Shown piece after piece: positions 17,355 through 25,467 of a stretch of 64,000 nucleotides of DNA (positions are counted from its first letter, which is position 1; each line of letters begins with the position of its first letter). Source of the DNA: Foliamicus sp965115835 (GTDB lineage Bacteria; Pseudomonadota; Gammaproteobacteria; Steroidobacterales; Foliamicaceae); the NCBI GenBank assembly GCA_965115835.1, contig OZ220471.1, positions 1,364,001-1,428,000 of the forward strand, read 5' to 3'. Below the pieces are notes generated by a model. The model ran no database searches. It had not been told where the DNA came from and was given only the letters and a program-made list of their open reading frames with translations. A program made the position numbers and the translations under genes.

Positions 17355-20261
17355 TTACTCCTCTTCGAAGTTCGTTGCGCACGACACCACGTTGTTGCGG
17401 AACGCGATCGCGCCGGTGTTGTAGCGGCCGAAGGTGGCGTCATTGTCGAAGTCCACGCAACGGTTGTATCCGGTGATCACGCTGTTCCACATGAACGCTC
17501 CGGTTCCACGCCGCAGCAACACGCCGATAGTGTCGCCTCCGCCTTGCTCAGTGCCGATCATGGTGAAGTTGGCCAGCGTCGGGCCGGAAATCGGCTCGGC
17601 GTTGGGCGCGTCGCCATCATTGTCGGCCTCGATGCCGCGGTCGGCGTCATCCGCAGCCTGACGGATCACCACGAACTGCGCGCCGCCCCGGTAGCCCTGC
17701 CCCCAGTCGAAGGAATCGTCGGCTGCATCCGTAATCACGATGTGGTCCATGAAGTCCGTGGCGCCGAAGTGCTCCACCCCGTCGTCAAGGCCCTTGTGCA
17801 CCTGCACGTACGAGATCCGGGTCTGCGAACCCGTGGCGAACAGGGTCAGGCCGTTGAGTTCGTTGCCGTTGCCGTCGATGTCGTTGCCGGCATGGCGAAT
17901 CACCATGTAGCGGATATAGCCGCTGTCGTCGAAGTCGTCGTTGCCGCCATAGGCGCCGATGTTGCCTTCGGCCGCCACATCGCAGGGATTGCCGCACTCG
18001 TTGGAGCGCGCATAACCCATCAGGGCCAGACCGGCCCACTCGCCCCGGCCCGCGACGCCGTCGCCTCCCCCGGCCCAGGCATCGAACTGGCGCCGCGAGG
18101 TCATGACGATAGGATCCTCGGCGGCGCCATCGGCTTCGATCCGCGACCCGCGGGTGATGACCACGGCCTCACCGGGCGAACCCAGAATCAGGGTCCCTTT
18201 CTGGATCTTCAACTCCACGGACACGTCATTGCCCGGGTTGCCGTCGGCCGCTTCGCCGTTGCCGATGTAGGTGCCGGGAAAACCGGACGCGGGCGCGTAG
18301 ATGTTGTCGTTCGTCAGCGTCACGGTGGCGCCGTCGGTGTCGTAGCGGCGCTGCATCCGGCACAGGTCCATCTGACCGCCGCCGACACTCGAGGGTAGGC
18401 TCAGGCGACCATCCGCGGCAGTGCCCTCGGGACAACTGCCGTCGGCTGCGGGATTCTCCACAGCCGGCTCCCACACCGTGTTATTGCCATTCAGAGACAC
18501 CGTCCAGCCCGCCGTCCAGTTGTCGCTGGTGTCCTGCGCGAAAGCGCCCACATAGTTGGTGGGCACGAAATTGGCGTTCGTCACATCGGCATCCGGCGGG
18601 TTGGGCCGGTAGTCGGCGCGCAGGTTGGGGTTCGCCGCCCGGTTGTCGGGATCCCGATTCAACCAGTTGGCTATCGCCGCGGCCGACACATCGTCATCGC
18701 CGCTTTCGTAGACCTCCCCGGAGGGGCAATAAAACAGCGAGTTCTCGATGGTCAGGCTGGAGCCGAACCGGTTCTGGGTGGCGTTGCCGTCCACATCCAG
18801 GCAGGAATCCTGGAAGTTGGCCACCAGGAAGTTGTAGATGCGCGCGCCGGTTCCGCGCCGCAGCAGAATGCCGTCGGAACTGGTTTCCAGACTGTCGGCG
18901 GCGCCCAGGATGGTGAAGTTCGCCAATGTGGGGCGCGATACCGGCACAGCCAGCGGATTGTTGCCGTCATTGTCCGCCTCGATCCCCCGGTCGCCGTCGT
19001 CCCGCGCCTGGACGATCAGCACAAACTGGGCGGTGCCGCGGTAGCCCTGTCCCCAGTCGAACGAGTCGTCCCGCGCGCCCGTGATCACGATGTGGTCCAT
19101 GTGGTCGGTGGCGCCGAAGTGCTCCACCCCGTCATCGAACCCATAGTGCACCTGCACGTACGAGACCCGGGTCTGCGAACCCGTGGCGAACAGGGTCAGG
19201 CCGTTGAGCTCGTTGCCGTTGCCGTCGATGTCGTTGCCGGCGTGGCGAATCACCATGTAGCGGATGAAGCCGCTGTCGTCGGAGTCGTCGGCGCCCCCGT
19301 ACGAACCGATGTTGCCTTCGGCGTTGACATCGCAGGGGCTGCCGCATTCATTGGAGCGGCCGTAGCCCATCAGCGCCAGACCGGCCCATTCGCCGCGCCC
19401 GTCCGCTCGCGGACACCCATCCACCCAGTCTTCGAACTGGTCCCTGGAGGTCATGACGATGGGATCCTCCGCAGTGCCCGAGGCCTCGATGCGCGATCCG
19501 CGCGTAATAATCAGGGCCTCCTGTGGCGATCCCAGGATGAGGGCGCCGGACTCGATGGCCAGCGTCACGGACGCGTCATTGTCCGGGTTGCCGTCGGCCG
19601 CTTCGCCGTTGCCGATGTAGGTGCCGGGAAAGCCGGCCGCCAGACGGTAGATATTGTCCCCCGTCAGCGTAATGGTCTGGCCGTCGGTGTCGTAGCGACG
19701 CGCCAGTTGGCAAACGTCCATCGAACCGCCGCCCACGGCTTCCGGCAGCGCCTGCGCTTCCACGAAGGTGGTTCCGTCCGGGCAATCGTTCCCTGAGACA
19801 GGATCGCCCCGGGGCTGCCAAACGGTGCTGTTGCCGTGCACGCCCACGGTCCAGCCCTCGGTCCAGAGATCGGAGCGATCCTGCGCGAAGGCGCCCACAT
19901 AGTTCACATCCTCGAAGTTGCCGCCCAGGGAAATGGCGTAGGCATCGCCCTGAAGGTCGGGCGAACTGGAGGTAAAGGCCCATTCCGCGCCCTGGAGGTC
20001 CGGTGAAGAATCGCCGGGCGTGCCGTTGCTGTTCAGCATGGGATCGACACCCACGCGGTTGCCGTTGCCGGCGAAGGCCTCGGACACCGGGAAGGGGTCG
20101 TTGCGCTGCGCTGGCGGGTCGGGGTTGACCGCCGCAGGAGCCACGGGCGGGGCCGCCTTGATGACGAGGTCCTCGTTGGAATCGCTGCCTCCGCAGGCGG
20201 TTACAAGCAAGGCGCCGAACAGCGGCGCGGCGGCAAGACAACGGGAAAAGTGCAAGGGCAT
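17355..20261 (-). CDS. Secreted lipoprotein with duplicated beta-helix-like domain
   Basis: The 968-residue protein starts MPLHFSRCLAAAPLFGALLVTACGGSD, a signal with lipobox VTAC. Two tandem copies of a domain of about 450 residues follow, each starting NYVGAFAQD and containing GFPGTYIGNGEAADGNP, ITRGSRIEA, GRGEWAGLALMGY, RYMVIRHAGNDIDGNGNELNGLTLFATG and ADRGIEADNDG or DRGIEADNDG. The pattern suggests a right-handed parallel beta-helix on the cell surface. ATG at 20261 has AGAGG upstream. It lies 126 nt after the TonB receptor gene and is probably co-transcribed with it, so a surface substrate-binding or enzyme role for that receptor is inferred. The exact function is unknown. Confidence 0.8.
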   Translation of the reverse strand: MPLHFSRCLAAAPLFGALLVTACGGSDSNEDLVIKAAPPVAPAAVNPDPPAQRNDPFPVSEAFAGNGNRVGVDPMLNSNGTPGDSSPDLQGAEWAFTSSSPDLQGDAYAISLGGNFEDVNYVGAFAQDRSDLWTEGWTVGVHGNSTVWQPRGDPVSGNDCPDGTTFVEAQALPEAVGGGSMDVCQLARRYDTDGQTITLTGDNIYRLAAGFPGTYIGNGEAADGNPDNDASVTLAIESGALILGSPQEALIITRGSRIEASGTAEDPIVMTSRDQFEDWVDGCPRADGRGEWAGLALMGYGRSNECGSPCDVNAEGNIGSYGGADDSDDSGFIRYMVIRHAGNDIDGNGNELNGLTLFATGSQTRVSYVQVHYGFDDGVEHFGATDHMDHIVITGARDDSFDWGQGYRGTAQFVLIVQARDDGDRGIEADNDGNNPLAVPVSRPTLANFTILGAADSLETSSDGILLRRGTGARIYNFLVANFQDSCLDVDGNATQNRFGSSLTIENSLFYCPSGEVYESGDDDVSAAAIANWLNRDPDNRAANPNLRADYRPNPPDADVTNANFVPTNYVGAFAQDTSDNWTAGWTVSLNGNNTVWEPAVENPAADGSCPEGTAADGRLSLPSSVGGGQMDLCRMQRRYDTDGATVTLTNDNIYAPASGFPGTYIGNGEAADGNPGNDVSVELKIQKGTLILGSPGEAVVITRGSRIEADGAAEDPIVMTSRRQFDAWAGGGDGVAGRGEWAGLALMGYARSNECGNPCDVAAEGNIGAYGGNDDFDDSGYIRYMVIRHAGNDIDGNGNELNGLTLFATGSQTRISYVQVHKGLDDGVEHFGATDFMDHIVITDAADDSFDWGQGYRGGAQFVVIRQAADDADRGIEADNDGDAPNAEPISGPTLANFTMIGTEQGGGDTIGVLLRRGTGAFMWNSVITGYNRCVDFDNDATFGRYNTGAIAFRNNVVSCATNFEEE

Positions 20262-20387
20262 GGAGGCAAACCTCTTCTGGCGATGGAAATTCTGGTGAAT
20301 GAAAAAGGATCGTCGCGTTCGGGTGACGTCCTGCAAGGAGGCGGGTTCCCTTCGGAATCCTGCTTCAGGCATTACGGGTCGCAGCGC

Positions 20388-23216
20388 TCAGAACTGCATG
20401 TTCACGGAGAAACTGACGGAGCGCCCCCGGGTATAGAGCCTCTCCACCCGGTCCCCGCGCAGAACCTCGTGTTCGTCGTCCAGCAGGTTGCGGATCTTCA
20501 GTTGCAGGCGCAGGGGCAGGCCGAAAAAGTCCACCGCCTGACGATAATTGGCGTCCAGGCGCGCCACCGGTTGCTCGTAGGAATCCGGCAGGCCCTGGGT
20601 GCCCACATCCACGATCCGTTCTCCGGCCATGTTGAACAGCAACGCCGCCTGCAAGTCCAGGTCGGGGTTGTCGTAGCCAAGCTGCACATTCGCCACCCAG
20701 GGCGACTGACCTTCCAGGTCGCGCTCGGTGCTGGTCTGCTGCGCGCCTGCCTGTCCGATGTCCACCGTGGAATCCACCCGCGAGGCATTGACCTTGAGAT
20801 TGAAGTTGCGAAACGCCTCCGAGTTCAGAATCAGGCTCAATTCCGCGCGGAACTGAACCTCGACGCCCTGCAGGGTGGCCGATTCGGCGTTGGCGAAGGT
20901 GCGGATTCCGCCAGCGCCCAAACGGATGACGCGCTCTATGGGGTCCTCGAACTTCTTGTGGAACAGCGCCACCTGGATGTTGTTGACATTGTCGAAGTAG
21001 TACTCCCATCGCAGGTCCAGGTTGTCGATCGAGGCCACCTGAAGGTCCGGGTTGCCGACCACCGTGTAGCGTTCCTCGGGATCGATATAGGGCGCTTCGG
21101 AGAGCTCCTTGAGATCCGGTCGGTTCAGTGTGCGGCTGTATCCCAGGCGAATCTGTTGGTTTTCGCCGCCATTCGGCAGCCAGGTGACGGTCATGGCCGG
21201 CAGCAGTGCGCCTTCGGCCAGCTCGCGCACATTCTGGCGGGTGGGATCAATCAATTCGAAGGTGGCGACATCCTGGGTGGAGTCCTCGTAACGGGCCCCG
21301 AGCATCCACCGCCAGTTCATGCCGAGGTTCAGGTCCGCCATCAGGTAGGCCGCCGTCAGGGTATGGCCTGCCGTGTAGTTGTCCGTGGGCTGCGTGGTTT
21401 CCTGAAGTTCCCACAGGTCTTCCCCGATCAGCTCGTCGGCGAAGATCAGATCGGGCGTCTGGCCCAGCCGGGAGCGCAGATTGTTGCGCAAGAAGTCGGT
21501 GAGGAAACGGAAACGACGGAAATAGGAGTCGCGCTCCTTGTCGAAATGGGACAGCCCCAGGGAAATTTCAGCCTCGGAGTCTGCTCCCCACTCGAACGGC
21601 ATGGAGAAGTCCAACGCATAGTTCAGCGCCTCGTCTTCCAGATCCTCCCAGCTGCGCTCGTTGGACTGACCGGTATCGGAAAAGGCGTAGAGATCCTCCT
21701 CCTCGTTGAACCGTTCGAAGCGGTAGAAGCGGGTGTCCGGCTCCTCGCGGGTGGCGACCGACCAGGTGAGCGACCAGTCGATAGCCAGCGCATTGGCCGA
21801 CTCGATGAAATGTTCGCCGGCCAACTGCTGACTCAATAGCTGGCGCTCGACGAATTCCAGCGTGGTGTCGGCCACGTGGATGTCGTTTTCCGACAGGAAG
21901 TCGAACTCCCTGAGAAAGGTCCGGTCGGTACGGCGCGTGACGAAGGTGGTGCTGCGCAGGAAGGCGCTCGCATTCACGTCCCATTCGACATTGCCCAGCA
22001 GCGACAGGTCGATCACGTTCTGCGTGCGGCTCTGGGCGCCTTCGTCCAGAACCGACAGCCTGCCGCGCGCCCCGGAGAGGCCGAAGGTGCGGCGCTCCTC
22101 GTCCCGATAGTTCCAGCCATTGGAGTAACGCGCGGAAAGTAAAAAGCCCAGATCGCCCCCGTTGACCTGGGTTCCACCGCCCCAGCGCCCGGAAATGCTG
22201 GCGTCGGGAGGGATTTCCTCGAGCTCGACACCGTAGCTGCGATTGAGCGACAGACCGGCCCTGGCGCGCTCCTCGGCAGTCGCCAGATTGAGCGATCTTG
22301 CGCCGTTCTCGGTGATGCGGTCGAGCGCCTCGGGCAGGTCGCGGACGCCGTCGTCCATTCCCAGCCAGTCGCGGCCGCCGCCGTCGAACTGCAGACCGCT
22401 GTCGCCGGTAGTGCGGGAATTCCCGCCAACCCCCACGCTCAGTTCAAGCACGGGCGCCGCCGGCGCCGCGCGGGTCGCCATCGCGACGAGGCCGCCGGAG
22501 AAATCGCCGGGCAGGCGTGGAGAATAGGTCTTCTGAATATCGACATTCTCCAGCGCGCCGGTGGGGAACATGTCCATGGGAATCACACGCCGGGTGGGGT
22601 CCGGGCTGGGGAGCGGCGAGCCGTTGAACACCGTGTTCGAATAGCGCTCGCCCAGGCCGCGCACGTATACGTACTTGCTGTCCACAACGGTAAGGCCGGG
22701 CACGCGCGCCAGGGCGTCCACCGCGCTGGAGTCGCCGGTGATGGCGAAGTCTTCCGACGACAGGGCGTCCACCACCGACTCCGAATCGCGGCTGCGATTC
22801 AACGCAGTGGGCCGGTAGGCGCCCAACACCACGATTTCCTCCATGGTCTGCTGCTCCACCGCGCCCTGGCGGCTCATGCGGATCGTGAGGCTCTGCTCGA
22901 CGCCCGCCTGAATCGTGATCTGCCGATCCTCGAGCGGCGCGTAAGCGGAATGCGAAACGGACAAGGTATAGGTCCCGGCGGGAAGCACTGCGAGAAACAC
23001 GCCCGCTTCGTCACTGCTCGCGTAACGCGGCGTGGGACCGCCGGAAAATGTCAGCAAGACGCCTTCAACCGGCGCTCCCGAAGAGGCGGAAACCACAGTC
23101 CCGCCAAGGCTGCCGTCGGCGGTGGCGGCTTCTTCCCGGGCCAATGCCGGCGTCGCGGCCAGCAACAATGCGGCGGCGGCAGCCTGCATGAATTTCCTGA
23201 TCGTTATGAAACGCAC
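20388..23216 (-). CDS. TonB-dependent outer membrane receptor with CarboxypepD_reg-like N-terminal domain
   Basis: The protein of about 942 residues has a signal peptide (FMQAAAAALLLAATPALA), a carboxypeptidase-regulatory-like beta-sandwich (GSLGGTVVSASSGAPVEGVLL), a TonB-box-like segment (MEEIVVLGAY), a plug domain (DALARVPGLTVVDSKYVYVRGLGERYS) and a beta-barrel ending in an aromatic residue (FSVNMQF). GTG at 23216 is chosen because GGAGG lies 5 nt before it; the longer start at 23243 (MPPSLTEDD) would include that site. A PHO-box match lies 53 nt upstream, and phoBR is close by, so uptake of a phosphorus-containing compound under phosphate limitation is likely. Confidence 0.9.
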   Translation of the reverse strand: MRFITIRKFMQAAAAALLLAATPALAREEAATADGSLGGTVVSASSGAPVEGVLLTFSGGPTPRYASSDEAGVFLAVLPAGTYTLSVSHSAYAPLEDRQITIQAGVEQSLTIRMSRQGAVEQQTMEEIVVLGAYRPTALNRSRDSESVVDALSSEDFAITGDSSAVDALARVPGLTVVDSKYVYVRGLGERYSNTVFNGSPLPSPDPTRRVIPMDMFPTGALENVDIQKTYSPRLPGDFSGGLVAMATRAAPAAPVLELSVGVGGNSRTTGDSGLQFDGGGRDWLGMDDGVRDLPEALDRITENGARSLNLATAEERARAGLSLNRSYGVELEEIPPDASISGRWGGGTQVNGGDLGFLLSARYSNGWNYRDEERRTFGLSGARGRLSVLDEGAQSRTQNVIDLSLLGNVEWDVNASAFLRSTTFVTRRTDRTFLREFDFLSENDIHVADTTLEFVERQLLSQQLAGEHFIESANALAIDWSLTWSVATREEPDTRFYRFERFNEEEDLYAFSDTGQSNERSWEDLEDEALNYALDFSMPFEWGADSEAEISLGLSHFDKERDSYFRRFRFLTDFLRNNLRSRLGQTPDLIFADELIGEDLWELQETTQPTDNYTAGHTLTAAYLMADLNLGMNWRWMLGARYEDSTQDVATFELIDPTRQNVRELAEGALLPAMTVTWLPNGGENQQIRLGYSRTLNRPDLKELSEAPYIDPEERYTVVGNPDLQVASIDNLDLRWEYYFDNVNNIQVALFHKKFEDPIERVIRLGAGGIRTFANAESATLQGVEVQFRAELSLILNSEAFRNFNLKVNASRVDSTVDIGQAGAQQTSTERDLEGQSPWVANVQLGYDNPDLDLQAALLFNMAGERIVDVGTQGLPDSYEQPVARLDANYRQAVDFFGLPLRLQLKIRNLLDDEHEVLRGDRVERLYTRGRSVSFSVNMQF

Positions 23217-23268
23217 ATCGTCCTCCGTTAGAGATGGGGGCATTACAGCGAAGGCGGATCACTTTTCC

Positions 23269-23286
23269 GTTACAGGGAAATGACGC
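23269..23286 (-). promoter_or_regulatory. PHO box (PhoB binding site)
   Basis: On the minus strand this reads GCGTCAT-TTCC-CTGTAAC. The two 7-bp half-sites are spaced 4 bp apart, exactly as in the E. coli PHO box (CTGTCAT, 4 bp, CTGTMAY); 12 of 14 half-site positions agree. It lies 53 nt upstream of the TonB receptor start. A further single half-site-like CTGTAAT lies nearer the start, at 23242-23248. Confidence 0.65.
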
Positions 23287-23523
23287 TTTCGTTACTTGCG
23301 TGGCGTCGAGTTCCTCTCGTCAGCGAGGACATCCTGTCTCGAGGGCAGGGTTCGAAATCGCTCGATCCGGTGCTTTCGTCCCGGAACCGGGTCGGCGTAA
23401 TCCTTGATCTTCGGTGATGAACAAGCCCACCCATTTGAAAAAAAGGCGGCCTGATCGTGCTTGAAGACGTGACCGAAGTGGATGCCGGGGACTTCGATTT
23501 CGGATAACCCGGACAAACCCCGG

Positions 23524-23555
23524 GGAATCCCCCAACCCGAAAACCGGGGGATTCC
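23524..23555 (-). terminator. Hairpin 3 nt after the double-VOC gene, possible terminator
   Basis: A perfect 10-bp inverted repeat (GGAATCCCCC and GGGGGATTCC) with a 12-nt loop lies just beyond the stop codon of the double-VOC gene. The transcript lacks a U-run after it, so termination would need help, or the hairpin only protects the 3' end. Confidence 0.4.
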
Positions 23556-23558
23556 GGG

Positions 23559-24575
23559 TCAGCCGTCGATTTCCTCGACCAGTTCGATCGCGAAGCCGTT
23601 GGGAGCGGCCAGGGTTGCGCGCCGGGTCACGCCGGCGACAGGGCGCGCATCGACTACCTCGGCCCCACACAACGGCTCCGTCCCGAATCGCCCGGCGCGG
23701 CCCAGCACGGCATCCAGGTCTCGTGTCCTGAACGACCACATCACCATGCCGCGATTCGGCGGCCGGGAGGCGGCAACCGCGTCCATACCGGCATCGAACC
23801 AGTCCAGGAAAACCAGGTAGCGACTCACGGCGCCCGGCGCGAACACCTGCAGGAAGCGCATTTCCGAGCCGGGCGGTACGCCGAGCAGGCCGCCGGCGGG
23901 CCCTTCGGAAGGCAGCCGGATATCGCGCCGGACCTCGTAGCCGAGCACTTCGGTATAGAAGTCCAGACTGGCCTGGCCATTGTTGATGACCTGACTGGAA
24001 TACGCGGGCCCTCCCGCAAGGCTCCCGGCGGGGATCGGACAGATCGGGGTCAGGTCGGAGGGCCGTCCCACGCCCAGCACATAGACATCGTCGGGAGCGC
24101 GCAGATGCGTCTCCAGAGCCTCGTACGGGGAGCCGTCCGGCCGGTGCAGGGGAATACGGGTAACGCCCGCCACGGTTCCAAAGCCCAGACTCTCGCCTTT
24201 GGCGATCAACGCCGCCATATCGGCGCAGGCAAAACCCACCGCCAACCCGCCTTCCAGCAGGGCATTCATGCCCGGGCGCACCGCGGGATGCTTGCCGGTC
24301 ACGCCAACCACTCGCAGGAAAGGCATATCGGGACTGTCAGGCTGCCGGTACAAGGCATGTTCCCAACCGCCGGCGCCCTGCAACCCCCAGAGCCGCGACA
24401 GCGATGCCCGGGTCTGTTCCGGGATGGGGCCGAGAGCCGATTCCAGGCCCATGAGGTCGCAAAGGAAGCGGCGACTGCCTTCCATGTCCCCGGTAACCAG
24501 GGTGACTGCGGCCAGGGGGCCAACCAGGGCGTCGCCTTGGCCCTTGCCGGGCGCGAGGGGGTTTGCGGTATTCAT
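23559..24575 (-). CDS. VOC/glyoxalase superfamily protein, two domains
   Basis: The 338-residue protein has two vicinal-oxygen-chelate-type halves. The first runs from VTLVTGDMEGSRRFLCDLMGLES, the second from YSSQVINNGQASLDFYTEVLGYEVRRDIRLP to NGFAIELVEEIDG. The 'DFYTEVLGYEV...FVDWFD' layout and the ending APNGFAIELVE are typical. Family members are dioxygenases, glyoxalases or isomerases; the substrate cannot be told. ATG at 24575 (MNTANPLAPG) is chosen; the frame upstream of it is a shadow of a neighbouring gene. Confidence 0.8.
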   Translation of the reverse strand: MNTANPLAPGKGQGDALVGPLAAVTLVTGDMEGSRRFLCDLMGLESALGPIPEQTRASLSRLWGLQGAGGWEHALYRQPDSPDMPFLRVVGVTGKHPAVRPGMNALLEGGLAVGFACADMAALIAKGESLGFGTVAGVTRIPLHRPDGSPYEALETHLRAPDDVYVLGVGRPSDLTPICPIPAGSLAGGPAYSSQVINNGQASLDFYTEVLGYEVRRDIRLPSEGPAGGLLGVPPGSEMRFLQVFAPGAVSRYLVFLDWFDAGMDAVAASRPPNRGMVMWSFRTRDLDAVLGRAGRFGTEPLCGAEVVDARPVAGVTRRATLAAPNGFAIELVEEIDG

Positions 24576-24788
24576 GGCGCAATGATAGTCCCCGGCAGCG
24601 CGGCAGGATCGCCCCGCCGTCATCTGCGGCTTCTCTCGCCCGGAATTACGGAATCCGCCGAAGTTTGCAGGCCAGGGTATTCTTGCCTGCCGCCCGTATG
24701 CTACCCCCCGCACAGGAAGCGGAACAGCGGCGCAATGTCGGCCGGTATCCCAATCACACTTGCAGCCGGGACCACGGAGAATGGAAGC

Positions 24789-25457
24789 ATGACACTCGAA
24801 CCCGGGCGGCGCGCCGTCTGGATCGCGCTCCTTGCAGCCGTGGCGCCCACGCTTACCGTAAACCTCTGCTACGTCATCTCCGGCCTGCAGGGTCATGTTC
24901 CGGTTTGCGCGCCCTACCTCGAAGGCTGCACATCCATCAGTTCCACGGGACGACACGGCGTCAGCTATTTCCTTTTCAAGGCGGGCATGGTGTGCTCGGC
25001 GGCGCTGCTGGCGATGTACTGGCGGCGGATGTCCTCCCTGATCCTCTCCGGGAGCGGCCGGCCTGCGCCGGTCGTGATGGCCACGGGAGCGGGAGGCGCG
25101 GTGTGTCTGGTGCTTTACACGGCGTTTCTGGGCGCCGAGGGTGACCTCTACTTTCTTCTCCGGCGCTTCGGAACGATCCTTTACTTCGGCCTTACGCTCA
25201 TCGCCCAACTCATGGGCCTGCGCCGCCTCGAGGCATTCGCGCCACCCTGGCTTGCGCGCTCGAAGAAAGCCGGCTGCGTTGCAATGCTGTTCTTCGCCGG
25301 CGCCAGCATTCCGGTCATGAACTACATGGACAACAAGGACGCTTTCCAGAACATTATCGAATGGAACCTTTCGCTGCTCATGCAGGCGTACTTCCTGCTC
25401 ACCGCAATCTGGCTCGCCCGCGCCCGCCGCAAGGCGCTCCGGGGCGGAGTCCGGTGA
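24789..25457 (+). CDS. Integral membrane protein, Frag1/DRAM/Sfk1-like
   Basis: The 222-residue protein has about six hydrophobic segments (for example VWIALLAAVAPTLTVNLCYVI, YFLFKAGMVCSAALLAMYW, GGAVCLVLYTAFLGA, LYFGLTLIAQLMGL). The first loop contains CTSISSTGRHGVSYFLFKAGM, a pattern like that of the Frag1/DRAM/Sfk1 family, but the match is by eye only. ATG at 24789 has GGAGA upstream; ATG at 24735 is an alternative that adds 18 residues. It is divergent from the VOC gene and convergent with the molybdenum-hydroxylase large subunit. Function unknown. Confidence 0.72.
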   Translation: MTLEPGRRAVWIALLAAVAPTLTVNLCYVISGLQGHVPVCAPYLEGCTSISSTGRHGVSYFLFKAGMVCSAALLAMYWRRMSSLILSGSGRPAPVVMATGAGGAVCLVLYTAFLGAEGDLYFLLRRFGTILYFGLTLIAQLMGLRRLEAFAPPWLARSKKAGCVAMLFFAGASIPVMNYMDNKDAFQNIIEWNLSLLMQAYFLLTAIWLARARRKALRGGVR

Positions 25458-25467
25458 GTCAGGCGGG

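Larger units (their letters stand above)
23217..23558. other. Intergenic region between TonB receptor and double-VOC gene
   Basis: The 342-bp stretch contains the PHO box near its left end and the inverted repeat at its right end. A 74-codon minus-strand frame (23292-23516) has no ribosome-binding site or recognisable domain. Nothing else was identified. Confidence 0.5.

Noticed and set aside
23292..23516. 74-codon minus-strand ORF between the TonB receptor and the double-VOC gene
   Set aside because: No ribosome-binding site or domain; it lies between a promoter region and a hairpin.
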